A stretch of 64,000 bases of DNA from an uncultured Acetatifactor sp. (lineage in GTDB: Bacteria > Bacillota > Clostridia > Lachnospirales > Lachnospiraceae), in assembly GCA_910585015.1 (NCBI GenBank), contig CAJUCT010000001.1, positions 170,325 through 234,324 of the forward strand. The letters are read 5' to 3'. Positions 32,403 to 41,243 of the stretch are shown here, piece after piece. The notes beneath the pieces were generated by a model, which saw nothing but the letters and a program-made list of their open reading frames with translations, searched no databases and had not been told where the DNA came from. Position 1 is the first letter of the stretch; each line of letters starts with the position of its first letter. Position numbers and translations under genes: made by a program.

Positions 32403-32521
32403 ATTACAATTTGTCTAAACAACCATTACCACAATCACAACTGAATAAGTAATATAAAACACAGCGTCAGAGCGTATAGAAACAGTCTATGCGCTCTATT
32501 TTATTGTAAAGGAGCAGATTT

Positions 32522-32695
32522 ATGAGCAAAGACAGCAAGGCACAGCATAGAGCCACCCGACAGCACCCACCCACAAAAATTATCGTGGAAAGGCACTATG
32601 TAGGCACTGAAAAAATGGAAACGGTATTCAAGCGGATAGCCGAGGAACAGATAACAAAAAAGGTTAAGGAGATAGCGGAAAACAGCGCAAATTAG
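32522..32695 (+). CDS. TnpW-family small transposon protein
   Basis: A 57-residue basic protein (MSKDSKAQHRATRQHPPTKI, then VERHYVG, TVFKRIAEEQITKKVKEI) that matches the small TnpW-type proteins found beside large serine recombinases of Tn4451-like elements. AAAGGAGCAG precedes its ATG and it lies 72 bases before the recombinase gene. Role in transposition is not well defined. Confidence 0.75.
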   Translation: MSKDSKAQHRATRQHPPTKIIVERHYVGTEKMETVFKRIAEEQITKKVKEIAENSAN

Positions 32696-32767
32696 CACTG
32701 GAAACGGAAAAGGGAATATAGTATAATAGGAGTTAAGAGGAAGTCCCTTTTCATCAAGGAGGACGAA

Positions 32768-34081
32768 ATGAAAAGGGCAAAACTGAATAACGACAAAATC
32801 ACTGCTTTATATTGCAGGCTTTCCAAAGACGACGGCACGAACAATGAGAGCATGAGTATCAGCACACAGAAAACCATGCTGAAAGATTATGCAAAGCGCA
32901 ACGGTTTTCTGAACTGCCAGTTCTACGTTGATGACGGTTACAGCGGTACAAACTACGACCGCCCCGCTTTCCGACAGCTTATCGAGGACATACAGGACGG
33001 GGAAGTGTCAACGCTCATCACAAAAGACCTGTCACGTTTGGGGAGGAATTATCTTGAAACGGGTACATATATCGAGGTGTTTTTCCCCAACCATAATGTA
33101 CGTTACATTGCAATCAATGACGGCGTGGACTCCATAGACAACGCACAAATGGATATTACACCGTTCCGCAACATCATCAATGAAATGTACGCAAAGGACA
33201 CGTCAAGGAAAATCAAGAGCGCACTCCATGCAAGGAGAATGCAGGGCAAGTATATGGCTACTACCGCCCCATTCGGTTATCAGAAAGACGAGAAAGACCA
33301 TAACCACCTTGTCATTGATGAAGTGACCGCCCCCGTTGTGGAACTGATTTTCTCAATCGCCGAGGAGGGCGTGGGGCTTCACACTATCTGTAACCGCCTG
33401 CGTAAGGCAAAAGTCATTAAGCCGAGTTTCTACAAAAAGGAAATGCTTGCCAAAGTCGAGCAGAAAAGAAAGCGGAACAACGTACTGGACAAGACTTTCT
33501 ACTGCTGTACCAAGTACCGCAAGTTTGGGAAAGAGGGTTGTTCATCACACACCATTGAGGCGAGGACGGTTCACGAAGTTGTGCTTGCAGACATTCAGAA
33601 ACACGCAGGACAGGCACTGACGGACAGGAAAGCAATGGTAACGGAGATTGCGGAGCGTCTTAATCTCCAAATGTCAGCGGACAGGGAACAGCAGAAAAAG
33701 GAACTAAGGCAATGTAAACAGCGAGTGTCGGAAATAGAAAACCTGTATGCCAAACTGTACGAGGATTTGACAAGGGAACTGCTGACCGAAAAGCGTTTTC
33801 AGATGTTGTCGGCAAGGTATGACAGCGAGCAGGAAGAACTGACAGCCAAGATAAAGGAACTTGAAAAAAGTGCCATAGCGGACAAAGAACAGTTATCTTC
33901 CATTGAGCATTTTGCGGAGCAGATAAGCGGTTATGCAGGAATAACGGAACTCAATTTTAAGATAATCAACCAACTTATAGAAAAAATTCTTGTTTCTGAA
34001 CCCGTAGAAGTTGACGGGCAGAAAATTCAACGACTTACTATCCATTACAAGTTCATAGGGGCACTGGAAACCCTTGAATAA
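32768..34081 (+). CDS. Large serine recombinase, internally deleted
   Basis: A 437-residue TnpX-type recombinase. The N-terminal resolvase domain is intact: catalytic Ser19 in YCRLSKDDG, SMSISTQKTML, DDGYSGTNYDRPAF, TKDLSRLGRNYLETG. The recombinase domain begins (APFGYQKDE, LHTICNRLRKAKVIKPSFY) but then jumps to FYCCTKYRKFGKEGCSSHTI of the zinc ribbon. Relatives have roughly 100-150 more residues here, including the DNA-binding part and the first cysteine pair of the zinc ribbon. The coiled coil and C-terminus are present. The deletion is in frame, so a protein may be made, but DNA binding is likely lost. Confidence 0.85.
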   Translation: MKRAKLNNDKITALYCRLSKDDGTNNESMSISTQKTMLKDYAKRNGFLNCQFYVDDGYSGTNYDRPAFRQLIEDIQDGEVSTLITKDLSRLGRNYLETGTYIEVFFPNHNVRYIAINDGVDSIDNAQMDITPFRNIINEMYAKDTSRKIKSALHARRMQGKYMATTAPFGYQKDEKDHNHLVIDEVTAPVVELIFSIAEEGVGLHTICNRLRKAKVIKPSFYKKEMLAKVEQKRKRNNVLDKTFYCCTKYRKFGKEGCSSHTIEARTVHEVVLADIQKHAGQALTDRKAMVTEIAERLNLQMSADREQQKKELRQCKQRVSEIENLYAKLYEDLTRELLTEKRFQMLSARYDSEQEELTAKIKELEKSAIADKEQLSSIEHFAEQISGYAGITELNFKIINQLIEKILVSEPVEVDGQKIQRLTIHYKFIGALETLE

Positions 34082-34110
34082 TGGATATTTTCTAAGTCAC
34101 TTATTCCAAC

Positions 34111-34173
34111 TATCCAACAGATGAAGAACGAGAGGACGTAAAAAATGGAGCAGGGCGGGAAGCGTCTCAATAG
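34111..34173 (+). pseudogene. 3' fragment of the interrupted gene
   Basis: The frame YPTDEEREDVKNGAGREASQ ends at a TAG (34171-34173). It has no start of its own and is the apparent continuation of the frame that stops at 31148. It overlaps the start of the YD-repeat-like gene. Confidence 0.55.
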
Positions 34174-36013
34174 AAAAAAGCGGACATTTGCGGCAATCAT
34201 CATTATTTTTTCTGCTGTTCTCCTTGTCCCTTGCGGCCCTGCCGCAAACGCATATCGAAAAAGCAATGCAAAGACAAGCATTTCCATCTTTGCCGGAAAG
34301 GCCCTGGAGGGGGAGCCCTTCTCACACGCGCTCATTGAGTTCATGCCTGGCTATGACAACCCCGCGGGGGAAGTTGTCCACCGGACAATGACCGATATGA
34401 ACGGGGAGGCTGCCGTAGAGCTGCCCTATGGGGAATATACGGTCAGGTGGTACGCGGGCGGATACTATGTGGATTATCAGAATGTGGAGTTACGGGAGGA
34501 GACTGCCGAGATGCGAAGCTGGCTGTTTCCTCTGCCGGAGGGAAAAGAGGCATATATCCTTGTGGAGTGGGATTCGGCGGTGGATGTGGATCTCTGTGTT
34601 TACAGCGTACAGAATGACAGATGCCTGGGAAGGGAAACCACAATGGAGGATGCCGGGTGCTTTCGCTGCGGGGACAATGACGGGGAGAAGGGGTATGAAT
34701 TGGTATACCTGAGCGACATTAATCTGAATGCCTATGTGGTATATATCAAAAACAATATCCGCTGCGCAAAGGATCAGGCAAAAAGCCGGGATGCCGCAGC
34801 TATGACATGCAGCGTCTACACGGCGGACGGGCTGTTTTACCAAAATATGCCGGGGAGGGAAAAGCAGGCCAGGCTTTGGAATTGTGCTTATATGGATAAC
34901 GGTAGTGTGCAGGAGCGGGACCAACACATCTTTACGCTGGCGGATTATGCCTGGGCGGCAAGGGACAAGGAAAATCCGGTCTCCTGGACGGAAGGGGCAG
35001 GCGTAAGGTCGGAGGAGACCTATGAACGCGGGGCGGCGGGCGGAATTGAAGAAGATCGCTTTGACAGGGATGGAAATCTTATTGCCCACTACGGTTATGA
35101 AAGATATGGGGAACGTTATATTGGTTTTGAATACGAATATAATGCAAACGGACAGATGATAGCCGATTATGATTATTGGGACGACGGAGAAGGCTATCTG
35201 CCTGTCTCAAGAAGTGAATATGAATACGACCAAGACGGAAGAAAGATCTGCCATCGTTCTTATGGCATTGAGAACGGGGAGGAGTCTTTGGGGTATATGT
35301 ATGAGTGGGAATATGACGAAAATGGAAATATGACAGCCAGCCGGTTCTATGAGGGTGACGGAACATTGAGCAGCAGAGAAGAATATGAATACAATATAAA
35401 TGGGAACGAGCTGTCGTGCCGCAAGTATGATAGTGAGGGGGTAATATGGAGCGAACGTATAACAGAATATGATGAAAGAGGAGACGAGACAGCTTTTTAC
35501 AGTTATGGGGAAAACCAATCGCTGGAATTTAAGATAGAATATAAATATGACGTGGAGAGACACAGAGCAATCAAAGATATTTTTGATGAGAATGGTATCC
35601 TGGATTGGAGACGGGAGTTTGAGTATGATGAGAGCGGGAATCTGCGAGCAGAGTATTCCTACAATGGAGAGGGCGAATTGACTTATATATATGAATATGA
35701 TGTGTTTGGAAATCCGACGGGCATATATCATTATGAGGACGGCGTGTTGGGCTGGTATTGGGAACAGGCTTTTGACGAAAACGGAGAGGTATTGGAAAGC
35801 TGTGAATACCGGGACGGAAAACTGTACCGCAGAAGAGAGTGGGTATATGATGAAAACGGAGGGTTTACCGTGTATGATTATGATCGTAACGGAACTTTGG
35901 AAACAAGGGAATATGGCCGCGATCATGTGTATGATGCCGTGGGAGGTATGGAGATTTTTTACAGCTATAAGGATGGCGTCCTGACGGAAAAGAGGATCAT
36001 TGTGTATTATTAG
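34145..36013 (+). CDS. Secreted YD-repeat-like protein
   Basis: A 622-residue exported protein with signal peptide (RTFAAIIIIFSAVLLVPCGP, about residues 14-33; an upstream KKR cluster). About residues 45-125 resemble a carboxypeptidase-regulatory or SpaA-like beta domain (ALIEFMPGYD, AAVELPYGEYTVRWYAGGYY). From about residue 305 there are 12 or more YD-type repeats (EYEYNANGQMIADYDYW, EYEYDQDGRKICHRSY, EWEYDENGNMTASRFYEG). Such repeats form a wrapped beta structure in Rhs and teneurin-like proteins, but no core or toxin domain follows. GAGAGGACG precedes the ATG. Function unknown. Confidence 0.75.
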   Translation: MEQGGKRLNRKKRTFAAIIIIFSAVLLVPCGPAANAYRKSNAKTSISIFAGKALEGEPFSHALIEFMPGYDNPAGEVVHRTMTDMNGEAAVELPYGEYTVRWYAGGYYVDYQNVELREETAEMRSWLFPLPEGKEAYILVEWDSAVDVDLCVYSVQNDRCLGRETTMEDAGCFRCGDNDGEKGYELVYLSDINLNAYVVYIKNNIRCAKDQAKSRDAAAMTCSVYTADGLFYQNMPGREKQARLWNCAYMDNGSVQERDQHIFTLADYAWAARDKENPVSWTEGAGVRSEETYERGAAGGIEEDRFDRDGNLIAHYGYERYGERYIGFEYEYNANGQMIADYDYWDDGEGYLPVSRSEYEYDQDGRKICHRSYGIENGEESLGYMYEWEYDENGNMTASRFYEGDGTLSSREEYEYNINGNELSCRKYDSEGVIWSERITEYDERGDETAFYSYGENQSLEFKIEYKYDVERHRAIKDIFDENGILDWRREFEYDESGNLRAEYSYNGEGELTYIYEYDVFGNPTGIYHYEDGVLGWYWEQAFDENGEVLESCEYRDGKLYRRREWVYDENGGFTVYDYDRNGTLETREYGRDHVYDAVGGMEIFYSYKDGVLTEKRIIVYY

Positions 36014-36041
36014 AAAAAAGCAGGTATGTAAAACGGGAGGG

Positions 36042-36065
36042 ATACGCAATATACTGCGTATTTTT
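36042..36065 (+). terminator. Terminator of the YD-repeat-like gene
   Basis: ATACGCA (36042-36048) and TGCGTAT (36055-36061) with a T-run. Confidence 0.75.
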
Positions 36066-36119
36066 GAGACACGATAAAAGTAGCACACCACTCCCAGCCT
36101 AAAATTTAGTACGCTTTGT

Positions 36120-36157
36120 GACGGCTCCTTGTCTAAATAGGTGCCGTCCGTTTTTTT
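36120..36157 (+). terminator. Second terminator hairpin
   Basis: GACGGCTCC pairs with GGTGCCGTC (8 of 9), followed by seven T. It separates the YD gene from spoVAD. Confidence 0.75.
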
Positions 36158-36246
36158 GATACATTTTTTCCGGCGGAAAGGTTATACTACTCTGCAAAAG
36201 GATTATTGGACATCAATTGTCAAAAATTATGCGGAAAGGGGAAAAC

Positions 36247-37281
36247 ATGAGTCAAATGACAGGAAAATCCAGCATTTTGCTGGAAAAGAAAGTATATATT
36301 TTAAACAGTGCCAGCATCGTGGGCAAAAAGGAAGGGGAGGGTCCTCTGGGGAATCTCTTTGACATGGTAGGGGAGGATGATCTTTTTGGCTGCAACACCT
36401 GGGAGGAGGCGGAGAGCAACCTGCAGAAGGACGCAATCTACATGGCTCTGGGAAAGGCGGGAAAGCAGAAGGAGGATATTCGCTATCTTTTTGCAGGGGA
36501 TCTGCTGGGCCAGTCCATCGCCACCTCCTTCGGAATTGCGTCTTACCAGATTCCGCTTCTGGGGGTCTATGGCGCCTGCTCCACCTGCGGTGAGTCCCTG
36601 ACGCTGGGGGCCATGGCGGTGTCCGCGGGGTATGCGGACTATGTGGCCTGTGTGACTTCCAGCCACTTTGCCAGTGCGGAAAAAGAGTTCCGCTTCCCGC
36701 TGGAATATGGGAACCAGCGTCCCCTGTCGGCCAGTTGGACGGTGACAGGCAGCGGCGCTTTCATTTTGGGTGGGGAACAAGAGAACAGTCCCCAGGGGCG
36801 GCCTCCCAGGGCGGCCATCACGGGGATGACCGTGGGCAGGATCGTTGATTTCGGGCTGAAGGATTCCATGAATATGGGTGCCTGTATGGCTCCGGCGGCG
36901 GCGGACACACTGGTGCAGCACTTTTTGGACTTCAATGTGATGCCGGAAGAATATGACCGGATTATCACCGGGGATCTGGGCAGTGTGGGTCAGAGGGTGC
37001 TGCTGGAACTTTTGCGGGACAAGGGCTATGACATTGCCAGACAGCATATGGACTGCGGGATTGAGATTTTTGACGCCCAGACCCAGGACACCCATGCCGG
37101 GGGCAGCGGCTGTGGCTGCAGCGCGGTGACACTTTCCGCCTATATATTAAAGCAGCTGGAGGAACATCACTGGAAGAAAGTGCTGTTCATGCCCACAGGC
37201 GCGCTTCTCAGCAAAACCAGTTTCAACGAGGGGAAAAGTGTGCCTGGAATTGCCCATGCCGTGGTGTTGGAGGCCCTATAA
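36247..37281 (+). CDS. spoVAD: Stage V sporulation protein AD
   Basis: A 344-residue thiolase-fold protein that binds dipicolinic acid and is required for its uptake into spores. Motifs include PLGNLFDMVGEDDLFG, YGACSTCGESLTLGAMAVSAG, PLSASWTVTGSGAFILG, VGRIVDFGLKDSMNMGACMAPAA and GSGCGCSAVTLSAYIL. Start 36247 follows AAAGGGG; an earlier TTG (36217) is less likely. It is about 17 kb downstream of spoVAC, with which it normally forms one operon, and starts the second part of the split locus. Confidence 0.95.
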   Translation: MSQMTGKSSILLEKKVYILNSASIVGKKEGEGPLGNLFDMVGEDDLFGCNTWEEAESNLQKDAIYMALGKAGKQKEDIRYLFAGDLLGQSIATSFGIASYQIPLLGVYGACSTCGESLTLGAMAVSAGYADYVACVTSSHFASAEKEFRFPLEYGNQRPLSASWTVTGSGAFILGGEQENSPQGRPPRAAITGMTVGRIVDFGLKDSMNMGACMAPAAADTLVQHFLDFNVMPEEYDRIITGDLGSVGQRVLLELLRDKGYDIARQHMDCGIEIFDAQTQDTHAGGSGCGCSAVTLSAYILKQLEEHHWKKVLFMPTGALLSKTSFNEGKSVPGIAHAVVLEAL

Positions 37282-37411
37282 CCCGGGAAATATTATGAAA
37301 AATAAAAAATCATTAAGATTATGAATATCTCTTGCATTGCTTCGTTTTTTCTAGTACAATTCATTTCGGAAGGGTTTAAGGCATCAGGTGTCATGACGGT
37401 GCTGGTCATGA

Positions 37412-37475
37412 TACTGCGGAACTCAAAACAGCAGTAGCAGGATCGGCGGCTGGAATCTGCGGAACTCAAAATAGA
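37412..37475 (+). repeat. GGAACTC-loop hairpin and half motif
   Basis: TACTGC (37412-37417) pairs with GCAGTA (37431-37436) around GGAACTCAAAACA. A second GGAACTC (37461-37467) is followed by AAAATAGAAAGG, the ribosome binding site region of the ORF at 37490. The loop matches the hairpins before spoVAC while the stem is different yet still complementary. Confidence 0.7.
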
Positions 37476-37489
37476 AAGGCGGCAGAAGC

Positions 37490-37741
37490 ATGCGCAGGAT
37501 GGAATTTAAGATGGAGAGGCAGGGGCTTTTGGAAGTGGGGCAGGATGTGACTGTCACGGAAGGGCTCCTGCCTAGCAATTATTATTATATCATTGATCCG
37601 TCCCTGGCCATGTCGGGAAATATCCCCTTCCGCTACCGATTGAAGTCCCGGGCGGGCAGAGTCATTGACATTCAGGAGAATGCCCGGGGCTTTTATGTGA
37701 CGGCGGAGTTTGACGAGCCGGATGTGGATATGCCGGGGTAG
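37490..37741 (+). CDS. Small protein between spoVAD and spoVAE
   Basis: An 83-residue soluble protein (MRRMEFKMERQGLLEVG, then VTVTEGLLPSNYYYIID, RLKSRAGRVIDIQENARGFY, AEFDEPD). It has a beta-rich look with no membrane segment. GAAAGG lies before the ATG. Its place between spoVAD and spoVAE suggests a sporulation link, but I do not recognise the family. Confidence 0.65.
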   Translation: MRRMEFKMERQGLLEVGQDVTVTEGLLPSNYYYIIDPSLAMSGNIPFRYRLKSRAGRVIDIQENARGFYVTAEFDEPDVDMPG

Positions 37742-37892
37742 GGAATTGTTACCCTGTTTACGCATGGCGGGCAGATACATGTCGGCACTTTGACGCTCTG
37801 TTTTGGCACAGGAATAGATTTATAGAATATCGCAGATACTACCTCTGAGGAAATCTGCCGTCTTTAAGGCAGATTCAGAAGGAGTAAAGCGA

Positions 37893-38249
37893 ATGGATTA
37901 TATCAATGCTTTTTGGGTAGGCGGTCTGATCTGCGCCCTGGTGCAGATCTTGATGGAAAAGACCAAGATGATGCCGGGGCGGATTATGGTGCTGCTGGTG
38001 GTGCTGGGCGCCTGTATCAGCGTATTTGGCTGGTACGAGCCCTTTCAGGAATTTGCCGGCGCCGGTGCCAGTGTGCCGCTGCTGGGATTTGGCAATGTGT
38101 TGATGAAGGGTGTCAAGGAGGCCGTGGACGAACAGGGGCTGCTGGGCCTGTGGGCGGGCGGTTTCAAGGCGGGGGCTGTGGGGACTAGCGCGGCCCTGGT
38201 CTTTGGCTATCTGGCAAGCCTGGTTTTCAATCCCAAATCCAAAGATTAA
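37893..38249 (+). CDS. spoVAE: Stage V sporulation protein AE
   Basis: A 118-residue membrane protein of the SpoVAEb type: FWVGGLICALVQILMEKTKM, PGRIMVLLVVLGACISVFGWYEPF, FAGAGASVPLLGFGNVLMKGV, AVGTSAALVFGYLASLVFNP. With SpoVAC it forms the spore membrane channel for dipicolinate. The start follows AGGAG-type sequence (AGAAGGAG). Confidence 0.93.
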   Translation: MDYINAFWVGGLICALVQILMEKTKMMPGRIMVLLVVLGACISVFGWYEPFQEFAGAGASVPLLGFGNVLMKGVKEAVDEQGLLGLWAGGFKAGAVGTSAALVFGYLASLVFNPKSKD

Positions 38250-38340
38250 AAACGGCATATCACAAAAGAATCCGGTGGTATGCGTGGAGAGATCATAGCA
38301 TATTTTGTACGTTAAAGGGACGAAGGATGAAGAAAAAGTT

Positions 38341-40566
38341 ATGTCAAGTTGGTTGATTTATGCAGGTATATTGATTTATATGGAGATCGTGTTCCATCTG
38401 GGCTGTTTTGGCCTGGTGGGGTTTAACCCTGTATTTCCACTGGGGTTGATTGCTCTGATTGCCGCCATTCAGGCGCTGATCAGCGGCAGCCTGTCCCGGC
38501 GCGGCAGGCACAGGGCCTTCTGGATCATGGTCGTATTGGAATATTTGGTGTTTTTTGTGCAGACAGTGTATTTCAGGATCTTCCAGCAGCCTTTGCAGAT
38601 TAAGATCATGGTGTTTGGAGGAAAGGACGCGCTGACCAATTATTGGAGGGAGGCCCTGACGGGTCTGCTCCATGCGTCTCCCCTGCTGTTACTGCTGGCG
38701 GTGCCGTTGGCGGGGATGGGGATTTGGAGATACCTCACCACCTGGGAATTGTCCTATTTAAACTCCATCAAAAAACTGCGGATGGGGTTGATTGCGGGGG
38801 TGGCGCTGATTTACTGCGTCAGCGTCATGGAGATTGGGAAAGCGCTGGATACACTGTATGCGGAGGAGTACCAGGAATTTTATGACCCCTTATTGGTGAT
38901 GCAGGATATGGGTGTAATCTCCATGGTTCAGCGGGACAGTGCATGTGAGTTGGGCGAGGCGGCGTCTTCCATGTGGGATAGGATATGGAACCCCCGTCCC
39001 GACAGGGAGGAACCGGACCGCCTGTTGGCTCAGGGCGGTGGGGATTCGTCTGATGTTACGGATGTATCTGAGCCGGGAATGGAGCAGACGCCGGGCACGG
39101 AGTCGGAAAGCGGCTCCATAGAGCCGCAGGCCACCCAGGAGCCTGTGCTGGACACTTCTCCCAATGTGTGGAATCTGGATATGACAAAGCTGGCGGAACT
39201 ATCCCAGGGCAGCAAGGAGACGGAGTGGCTGGCGGAGTATCTGGGGAGAGTGACTCCCACCAACCGCAATGAGTATACCGGCATGTTCAAGGGGTACAAC
39301 CTGATTTTTCTGACGGCGGAGGGTTTTTCCACCTATGCCATCAGGGAGGATCTGACCCCCACCCTGTACAAGATGGTGAACTCCGGTTTTGTGTTCAACA
39401 ATTACTATGTGCCTCTTTGGAGTACCAGCACCAGCGACGGAGAGTATGTGAACACCACGGGGTTGATTCCCGACGGGCAGCACAGTATGCGCACCAGCGC
39501 GGATATAGGTATGGACTGGGCCTTTTCACTGCCTCGCTTCTTTGCCAAGGAGGGAGTGTACAACTGGGCGTACCATAACAATACCCTTTCCTATTATGAT
39601 CGCTATCGGACTCACCCCAACCTGGGTTATGATTTCAAAGCTTCCAAGCTGGGAGACTTGTCCGAGGAGGAATATGGGGACAAGATTTTCTATATGGAAC
39701 ACGCCAACGCATGGCCGGCCTCTGACTATGAGATGATGCTGGGAACCGTGCCGGAGTATGTGAATCTGGATCGATTTAATGTGTATTATATGACGGTATC
39801 AGGACATATGTATTACAGCTTCTCGGGAAACAGGATGTCCAGCTGGCACAAGGAGGAGGTGCAGGGCCTGGATATGTCGGAGAACGCCCAGGCTTATATC
39901 GCCTGCCATATTGAGTTGGATAAGGCCATGGCTAATCTGCTGGAGCAGCTGGAGGCGGCCGGGCAGCTGGAGAATACGGTAATCTGTCTCAGCGCAGATC
40001 ACTATCCCTACGCTATGACCCAGGAGGAGTATGAGGAGTTGGCGGGCAGAGATCTGTCCCAGGATATGGATACTTACCGCAACAGCCTGATCCTGTGGAA
40101 TGCGGCCATGGAGGAGCCTGTGGTGGTGGATAAAGTGTGCGGGGCCATGGATCTGCTGCCCACGCTGCTGAATCTGTTTGGATTTGACTATGACTCCAGA
40201 ATGTATGCGGGGAGAGATATTTTCTCGGATCAGGAGGGAATGGTGGTTTTTATGGACCGCAGTTTTGTGACGGACACAGTGGCCTACAGCCGCAAGGCCA
40301 AGACCACCACATGGAAAGTGGACATAACGGAGGAAGAGCAGGAAGCCTATATGGATCTGGCAAGGCAGGACGTAAAAGAACGGTATAATTTCAGCGCCTA
40401 TATTCTGCGCAACAATTACTATCGGCTGATACGGCAGTGCCTGGACGAGGAAAAGACTGCGGAGAACCCCGAGAGGCCGGCGGAGGCGGTACTGCCCTGG
40501 CCTACGGCGGAGCCTGTTCCCACGGCGCAGCCTGCGGTGGGGGTAGGAACGATTCCCGCACAGTAG
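38341..40566 (+). CDS. LTA synthase-like sulfatase
   Basis: A 741-residue protein with five N-terminal membrane helices (LIYAGILIYMEIVFHLGCF onward, to about residue 170), a Ser/Pro-rich linker (about 225-270) and an extracellular alkaline-phosphatase-fold domain. Catalytic features are LTAEGFSTYA (metal-binding Glu), the Thr nucleophile region WSTSTSDGEYVNTTG (Thr364) and SADHYPYAM near the C-terminus. The family transfers glycerol phosphate from phosphatidylglycerol to build lipoteichoic acid or modify glycolipids. The long Pro/Ala C-terminal tail is unusual. The start is weakly supported; 38305 (TTG) is also possible. Confidence 0.85.
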   Translation: MSSWLIYAGILIYMEIVFHLGCFGLVGFNPVFPLGLIALIAAIQALISGSLSRRGRHRAFWIMVVLEYLVFFVQTVYFRIFQQPLQIKIMVFGGKDALTNYWREALTGLLHASPLLLLLAVPLAGMGIWRYLTTWELSYLNSIKKLRMGLIAGVALIYCVSVMEIGKALDTLYAEEYQEFYDPLLVMQDMGVISMVQRDSACELGEAASSMWDRIWNPRPDREEPDRLLAQGGGDSSDVTDVSEPGMEQTPGTESESGSIEPQATQEPVLDTSPNVWNLDMTKLAELSQGSKETEWLAEYLGRVTPTNRNEYTGMFKGYNLIFLTAEGFSTYAIREDLTPTLYKMVNSGFVFNNYYVPLWSTSTSDGEYVNTTGLIPDGQHSMRTSADIGMDWAFSLPRFFAKEGVYNWAYHNNTLSYYDRYRTHPNLGYDFKASKLGDLSEEEYGDKIFYMEHANAWPASDYEMMLGTVPEYVNLDRFNVYYMTVSGHMYYSFSGNRMSSWHKEEVQGLDMSENAQAYIACHIELDKAMANLLEQLEAAGQLENTVICLSADHYPYAMTQEEYEELAGRDLSQDMDTYRNSLILWNAAMEEPVVVDKVCGAMDLLPTLLNLFGFDYDSRMYAGRDIFSDQEGMVVFMDRSFVTDTVAYSRKAKTTTWKVDITEEEQEAYMDLARQDVKERYNFSAYILRNNYYRLIRQCLDEEKTAENPERPAEAVLPWPTAEPVPTAQPAVGVGTIPAQ

Positions 40567-40602
40567 GTAACTCCTGCCAACCCTCTTTCAAGGCACAGGG
40601 AG

Positions 40603-40706
40603 TGGGCAATATATACAAAATAAGGGCGACTGGCCACTGCATCGGAGCCCGTTTTTGTATATATTGACCATTCCCGTCACTTGCGGGGAACATTTCGCAA
40701 TTGTCT
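40603..40706 (-). repeat. Palindromic repeat B, copy 2 (inverted)
   Basis: The core 40603-40669 is the exact reverse complement of 16980-17046 (67 of 67). Similarity continues to AATTGCGAAA (about 40694-40703). It lies between the sulfatase gene and the minus-strand DUF5721 gene, reaching almost to the latter's stop. Confidence 0.92.
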
Positions 40707-40710
40707 ATCC

Positions 40711-41214
40711 TCATAAATTTTCGTATGTAATATTTTTTTTGGACAGATACCCGGTCAGGGCTTTGTCCCATATTATATCAGGCTCTTTGTTCATCACGAA
40801 AGTATGATAGGCGGTGCCCGTGGTCAGCAGGGCATGGGAGCCGTCGTACTTGATGGTGAGCACAAGGGCCTTAATCTGTTCCGAAGGGATGCCGCAAGTG
40901 TTGGCGGCCAGGATTTTACCCACCAGTTCCGGCTTGAGATGCAGCACGAATTTAAAATACAGGGGAGTACGTTTGCCTTTGATGAGTTGGAACAGCAGGC
41001 CCTTCATTTCCTGCCAGGGGGCGAAATCATAGGGACAGACTTGGGGATTGTCCCGCTCCTCGGAGGTGTAGAAGTCTTTATTTACATGCCCGTCTATGGT
41101 GTAAGTGTGGGCCGTGGACACGGCGGCTTCCTCCAACAGAAAGGTATCAAAGCAATCCCCTGTCAGCAGCTGCGCCATGAAGTTTTTGGTGTTTGTGATC
41201 TGTAATGCCAGCAT
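40711..41214 (-). CDS. DUF5721 family protein
   Basis: A 167-residue soluble protein (MLALQITNTKNFMAQLLTGD, FLLEEAAVSTAHTYTIDG, LKPELVGKILAANTCGI, ALVLTIKYDGSHALLTTGTAYHTF). This pattern matches the uncharacterised clostridial DUF5721 family. GGGAGAG precedes the ATG at 41214. It is followed on the same strand by no other gene before repeat B. Confidence 0.7.
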   Translation of the reverse strand: MLALQITNTKNFMAQLLTGDCFDTFLLEEAAVSTAHTYTIDGHVNKDFYTSEERDNPQVCPYDFAPWQEMKGLLFQLIKGKRTPLYFKFVLHLKPELVGKILAANTCGIPSEQIKALVLTIKYDGSHALLTTGTAYHTFVMNKEPDIIWDKALTGYLSKKNITYENL

Positions 41215-41243
41215 ATTTTCTCTCCCTTTAATGTGTTGCAAAA

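Larger units (their letters stand above)
31130..34117 (+). mobile_element. Degenerate Tn4451-like serine-recombinase element
   Basis: About 3 kb, AT-rich, flanked by CTATCCAA at 31130-31137 and 34110-34117. It carries a leader region with attenuator, a 26-codon gene stump, a P-loop kinase, a TnpW-type small protein, and a TnpX-type large serine recombinase with an internal deletion. Elements of the Tn4451/Tn4453 group move by a circular intermediate with recombination at short shared cores. Both kinds of decay (lost cargo, shortened recombinase) suggest it can no longer move by itself. Exact boundaries are inferred from the repeat and the restored reading frame. Confidence 0.7.
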
